From Anaerocolumna xylanovorans DSM 12503 (GTDB lineage Bacteria > Bacillota > Clostridia > Lachnospirales > Lachnospiraceae): a stretch of 64,000 nt of DNA. Below the pieces are notes generated by a model. It was given only the letters and a program-made list of their open reading frames with translations, had not been told where the DNA came from and ran no database searches. The translations under genes and the position numbers were made by a program. Each line of letters starts with the position of its first letter. Within the stretch, counting starts at the first letter, position 1. The stretch lies in contig NZ_FRFD01000004.1 of NCBI RefSeq assembly GCF_900143645.1, positions 248,001-312,000 on the forward strand. The letters run 5' to 3'. This document shows, in pieces, positions 60,502 to 64,000 of the stretch.

Positions 60502-60606
60502 TTTTCAACCTACCCTCCATGTATATCGCAGGTCTTCCTGCGATACTGCTTAAATAGAAATTTGAAAAATATCTTTTATTTTTCAAACTAACCCTCCATG
60601 CATATC
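60500..60606 (+). repeat. Repeat copy between the GH31 and Gfo/Idh genes
   Basis: CATTTTTCAACCTACCCTCC, ATGTATATCGCAGG / CCTGCGATACTGC, TTAAATAGAAATTTGAAAAAT ... ATTTTTCAAACTAACCCTCC, ATGCATAT. More than one unit; the segment from TAAATAGAAA to CAAACTAA is identical to the first unit at 37.6 kb. On the minus strand the edges read GGAGGG. Confidence 0.92.
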
Positions 60607-60611
60607 TGACT

Positions 60612-62999
60612 TTAAGCAACTATAATTTCCTGAATCATTTCCTTTAACTCTTTGGAAGTATCAATGGCATCGAGACTGCTGATGAAAGTTTCCAGAGATC
60701 TGTAATTCTTCACAAGGCCGTAGATTTTCTCCTTTATATGGTATTCAATCTGGGCCCTGTTAAGGACTTCAAATACTCTCCACTCTATTTGATTGGGTGA
60801 AATGCCTGCATCCGCCTTAAACCATACCGAGGCCTCATGCCTTACATCTATATCTCCTAATTCGATTGTAAGAATACCCCCCTTCTCATCAGAAGAGCAA
60901 TTACAGCTTATGCTTTCCCCATTTACAGAGATTAGTTCCAGGTCATCTGCCGTAACACCATAGATTTTTATCCGGTAGTTTCTTACCTGGGGAATCAAAG
61001 AAAGCTCTCCTTCTGCCGGATAGATGGTCAGATGTTTCTTATCACTCCATAAAAGACGGTATCTTGTCTTAACTATCTGTCCCCTTTCAAACTCCCTGCT
61101 GGTACCGTCATCTTCATACATCATATGTTCTCCGTCTCCGCCCGCAAATACGCACAATTCCAGGCTGTCCGGATTAGCCGTTCCAAGTACAGCCTCCCCT
61201 TCCTGTGCCATTGGAATAATTGCACCGGCCCTTGCCAATACCGGGATTGTCTTTAAAGTCCGGTACATATTGATTTTTCTGTCTCCACGGTACATAAGGC
61301 CTGTAAAAATATCGAACCATATCCCTTCCGGCAGCCAGGCAGTTACCTTGCCTGCCTTTAGTACCGGATTCATTTTTGCCGTAATAGGGTGGACAATCAG
61401 TTCGTTTCCAAAGTAATACTGGTTAGTAACCTCATAGGCTTCACTTGCTTCCGGATTCCCATAATACATCGGCTGAACCAGAGGCTGGTTTTCTCTGTAA
61501 AAACGGACATTCATAGTATACAGGTAAGGCAGGAGCTTATGTCTTAACCGCAGGAAATCGCTTATTACCAGCCTTTCCTCCTCACCGTAATTCCAGGGCT
61601 CCTTGCCGGTAAAATGGCTATTGGAACTGTGAAGGCGCATAATTGGAGAAAAGACGCCAAATTGAATCCAACGGGTGATTAATTCATCATCACGGCAGCC
61701 ATCCATATGACCTCCGATATCATGGCTCCACCAGCCGTATCCGGCATTGGAAGCTGTTGCTGTAAAATAGGGCTGAAACCTAAGGCTCTCCCAGGTAATG
61801 ATACTGTCTCCGGAAAATCCTACCGGATAGCGGTGGCTGCCGATACCGGCATATCTGGAAAATACCATTGCTCTTTTATTATCCCGCCTGTTATCCAGAT
61901 AATGATAGTGATTTAACATCCATAAGGGATCCAGTCCGGGGATTTTCGTGGTGCTTCCCTGCTGCCAGTCAATCCACCAGAAATCCACTCCTTCCGCCTC
62001 CAGAGGGTGATGCAGATACTCAAAGTATGCCTTTAGAAATTCAGGACTTGCAATATCAAAAGAAATCGGAACCTCCTTTTCATAATCAACTCCCAATTCC
62101 TTTGCCATGGGCAGATAGGCTGCTTCATGTCCTCTTACTCCATCTGCGGGATGTACATTTAAGGTTATATGATAACCCTTTTCATGCAATTCCTTCAGCA
62201 TCCCCTCATGGTCGGGAAACAACTCCTCATTCCAGGTATATCCGGTCCACCCGCTCCCGTACTTTTCCTCAAGCTCTACATAATGCCAGTCCATATCAAG
62301 CACTGCTACGGAAAAAGGCAGGTTTTCCTTTTGAAATCGCTCTATTAACGCCAGATATTCCTCCTGGGTGTAGGCATGATAGCGGCTCCACCAGTTGCCC
62401 AGGGCATAACGCGGTAACAGAGGGGTCTTACCGCACAGGCGGAAAAAATCATTCAGGCATTCCCTGTAATCATGACCATACCCCCAGAAATAGATATCTT
62501 TATGCCCTGGGTTAGGCGGTGCCACCCATCCGTTATCTTCCAGAACCATAGAACTGCTGTCATCCAAAACAGAATAGCCGGTTCTGGAAAGCAATCCGTC
62601 CTCCAAATCAATGGGTCCATTGGCAGCATCCAGTGTTCTGGCAGTTCCTTTCAGATTATTTCCGGTATCGCCATAGTGCCAGATAGAATTGTTGGAAAAG
62701 GTCTGCCGGCTTAGACGGATGTTTAGACCGTTGCAGGTAAATTCCTTTTTGTCGTAGCTTATCTGCAGATATCCGGTAATGATGTCGATCTGATCTTTCT
62801 TTTCTGTTATCGTAAACCTCGGAACCGGAAAATCACGGTTAACCACCCTTTGGGTAGCCCTGTCTTCAAAAATTCCCTGCCCGCTGTATTCAAGGCGAAT
62901 CAGTCTTTCCGTCAAAATACTAATCCGGTAGTTTTTACCCTGTACAAGGCAGTTCTTATCCGCCACAGGATTTGATTCTAACTGATATAATTTATTCAT
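60612..62999 (-). CDS. GH31 glycoside hydrolase
   Basis: 795-residue glycoside hydrolase family 31 enzyme (alpha-glucosidase/alpha-xylosidase type). An N-terminal beta-sandwich precedes the barrel; YALGNWWSRYHAYTQEEYLA and LDMDWHYVE lead to the nucleophile region GVDFWWIDWQQG (about residue 345), and the acid/base region is WSHDIGGHMDGCRDDELITR (about 430). No signal peptide, so intracellular. The final 80 residues are a helical tail not usual for the family. Start ATG 62999 follows GGAGAT, which is the edge of a repeat; the ATG four codons upstream is part of the repeat. Substrate unknown. Confidence 0.92.
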   Translation of the reverse strand: MNKLYQLESNPVADKNCLVQGKNYRISILTERLIRLEYSGQGIFEDRATQRVVNRDFPVPRFTITEKKDQIDIITGYLQISYDKKEFTCNGLNIRLSRQTFSNNSIWHYGDTGNNLKGTARTLDAANGPIDLEDGLLSRTGYSVLDDSSSMVLEDNGWVAPPNPGHKDIYFWGYGHDYRECLNDFFRLCGKTPLLPRYALGNWWSRYHAYTQEEYLALIERFQKENLPFSVAVLDMDWHYVELEEKYGSGWTGYTWNEELFPDHEGMLKELHEKGYHITLNVHPADGVRGHEAAYLPMAKELGVDYEKEVPISFDIASPEFLKAYFEYLHHPLEAEGVDFWWIDWQQGSTTKIPGLDPLWMLNHYHYLDNRRDNKRAMVFSRYAGIGSHRYPVGFSGDSIITWESLRFQPYFTATASNAGYGWWSHDIGGHMDGCRDDELITRWIQFGVFSPIMRLHSSNSHFTGKEPWNYGEEERLVISDFLRLRHKLLPYLYTMNVRFYRENQPLVQPMYYGNPEASEAYEVTNQYYFGNELIVHPITAKMNPVLKAGKVTAWLPEGIWFDIFTGLMYRGDRKINMYRTLKTIPVLARAGAIIPMAQEGEAVLGTANPDSLELCVFAGGDGEHMMYEDDGTSREFERGQIVKTRYRLLWSDKKHLTIYPAEGELSLIPQVRNYRIKIYGVTADDLELISVNGESISCNCSSDEKGGILTIELGDIDVRHEASVWFKADAGISPNQIEWRVFEVLNRAQIEYHIKEKIYGLVKNYRSLETFISSLDAIDTSKELKEMIQEIIVA

Positions 63000-63000
63000 G

Positions 63001-63290
63001 CTAATCTCCATGCATATCGCAAGTTTACTTTCGATACTGCCTAAATAGAAAGTGAAAAATGCTTTTTATTTTTCACCTTAATCTCCATGCATATCGCAGA
63101 CCTCTGCGGTACTGCCACAAATAAAAGGAGTGAAAGAATCTGTGCGTGGCATTCTTTCATATCTGGATTTTCTTTCACTCCTGGCTCCCATGCATACCGC
63201 AAGCTTGCCAGTAGATTGCTTGCAATCTACACGATACTGCATAAATAAGGGGGTGTGAAAAATGCAATGTATTTTCACACAAAAATCACC
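63001..63290 (+). repeat. Three tandem, diverged repeat units between GH31 genes
   Basis: Units start near 63001, 63082 and 63185. Each begins CTCCATGCATATCGC (or CCCATGCATACCGC), has a hairpin, ACTGC, an AAATA linker and a second hairpin: GTGAAAAAT...ATTTTTCAC, GAGTGAAAGAAT...TTCTTTCACTC, GTGTGAAAAAT...ATTTTCACAC. Arm sequences change together. It fills the whole gap except the C-terminal codons of the next gene. Confidence 0.88.
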
Positions 63291-64000
63291 TTAAACTCTG
63301 CATTTCCCGATACCCGTTCGGCCCGGTACTCTTTGTTCTTCCAGCTAAGGAGAATCTCGTTGTTTTCATCATCACGGAAATGATATTCTCCTTTCTCTCC
63401 AGTTACATAAAAACATAAATTGCTGTATCCTAAAAGTTGGTTTCCTACATCCGTACCCGGTTCCAAGGTATTGCCAAGATTTAATGCAATACAGCCGCCC
63501 TCCCTTAAAAATACGGGAATGCGGTCTTTTCCGGATTGGATACGGTAACTTTTACCGCCTTCTAATTTCAGGTAATCCTCCTGCCACAAAGATATCCAGG
63601 TTCCCTCCGGAAGATAGACCATTCTCTCTTCCTTTCCTTCCTCTAAGATGGGCGCTGCCAGAATATCTCCCAGCATAAAACAATCCTCTATCTTAAATAC
63701 CCTCTCATCCTCCGGATACTCCAGTATCAAATGCTTCATCATAGGAAGTCCTGTTTTGGAAGAATCCAATGCAAGGTTATACAAGTACGGAAGCAGATTC
63801 ATCCTTAAAAAATAATGAAACCTAAGTCTTTCTAAAATAGTCTCATCTCCGTAAAACCGGCTTATATTCCATGGGCTTCTCTCATTGATTCCCTGATTCG
63901 TGGATAGAATATCGGCAAACTGTCCTCCGTCCGGTTCGGAATGCCACTGCATAACCGGTGCAAATACGGCCAGCTGGGTCGCTCTGATGTACAGATCAAG
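63275..64000 (-). CDS. GH31 glycoside hydrolase (partial, C-terminal part)
   Basis: C-terminal 241 codons of a second GH31 protein; the frame is open to the right edge, so the catalytic nucleophile region is outside the window. The visible part starts LDLYIRATQLAVFAPVMQWH, a typical GH31 segment after the acid/base residue, then ERLRFHYFLRMNLLPYLYNL, GDILAAPILEEGKEERMVYLPEGT (the usual domain after the barrel) and beta-sandwich strands. The two GH31 genes lie in the same orientation, 275 bases apart, and probably degrade related alpha-glycosides. The last codons overlap the repeat cluster. Confidence 0.9.
   Translation of the reverse strand, partial: LDLYIRATQLAVFAPVMQWHSEPDGGQFADILSTNQGINERSPWNISRFYGDETILERLRFHYFLRMNLLPYLYNLALDSSKTGLPMMKHLILEYPEDERVFKIEDCFMLGDILAAPILEEGKEERMVYLPEGTWISLWQEDYLKLEGGKSYRIQSGKDRIPVFLREGGCIALNLGNTLEPGTDVGNQLLGYSNLCFYVTGEKGEYHFRDDENNEILLSWKNKEYRAERVSGNAEFKVIFV

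Noticed and set aside
61868..62515. 215-aa plus-strand ORF inside the GH31 gene
   Set aside because: Antisense to a well-supported GH31 catalytic region; composition is Pro/His/Arg-rich nonsense.

Overview
This window comes from a low-GC, anaerobic, spore-forming Firmicute, most likely a plant-polysaccharide-fermenting member of the Lachnospiraceae (Clostridium cluster XIVa). The evidence is gene content and order: a SigH sporulation sigma factor next to a cysE-cysS-mrnC-rlmB block, HydE/HydG maturases for an [FeFe] hydrogenase, YesM/YesN-LplABC sugar uptake, uronate catabolism (KduI), GH1 and GH31 glycosidases, a T-box leader and a LicT-type antiterminator. Most genes lie on the minus strand. 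Both window ends cut a gene: dgt on the left, a GH31 enzyme on the right.

Layout. 1-2.9 kb: dgt (partial), an SDR oxidoreductase, tRNA-Pro(AGG), queH. 2.9-3.8 kb: a scar-like stretch with a truncated DUF898-type gene, a 52-aa ORF, an 11-bp perfect inverted repeat and a tRNA-Thr with two stem mismatches. 3.8-10.3 kb: sigH, a CD3324-like gene, an EcsC-family gene, then a T-box-controlled cysteine operon (cysE-cysS-mrnC-rlmB). 10.3-15.2 kb: a GNAT acetyltransferase, ispF with a cysteine-rich tail, tRNA-Met and tRNA-Val, a chemoreceptor and cytidine deaminase. 15.2-23.6 kb: a beta-glucoside locus (GH1, two permeases, binding protein, YesN, YesM). 23.7-25.6 kb: Rrf2 regulator and metY. 25.6-30.9 kb: lipoprotein, nucleoid-associated protein, HAD hydrolase, an ABC-F gene behind a transcription attenuator, and a SleB-type wall hydrolase. 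31-34.7 kb: dTDP-rhamnose operon rfbACDB. 34.9-38.7 kb: kduI, an SDR dehydrogenase and a cytosolic discoidin-like protein, with a divergent AraC regulator. 38.7-42.3 kb: aconitase, flavodoxin and a DUF2325 gene behind a Fur-box-like site. 42.6-45.4 kb: hydG and hydE, preceded by a free-standing structured RNA. 45.4-50.4 kb: a complete glucose-type PTS operon (antiterminator, IIA, HPr, IICB, enzyme I) behind a RAT/terminator. 50.7-58.5 kb: an aromatic-rich orphan protein, MATE pump, PadR module, M20 peptidase, aspartase with a divergent Lrp regulator, HD-GYP protein and the c-di-AMP receptor DarA. 58.6-64 kb: ThuA and a Gfo/Idh/MocA oxidoreductase with two GH31 glycosidases.

The most unusual signal is not a gene. 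A dispersed, modular, palindromic repeat family occupies many intergenic gaps. It combines a GAAAAAT/ATTTTTC hairpin with either a CATATCGC/GCGATA hairpin or an AATATCAAATC/GATTTGATATT palindrome. The arms covary between copies, and in several cases the edge of the element supplies the Shine-Dalgarno sequence of the next gene (cysE, cysS, metY, padR, the Gfo/Idh gene, the GH31 gene). Near-identical copies sit directly before cysE and metY, two sulfur-assimilation genes 14 kb apart. Other non-coding items of note are the roughly 190-nt RNA upstream of hydE and the attenuator leader of the ABC-F gene.
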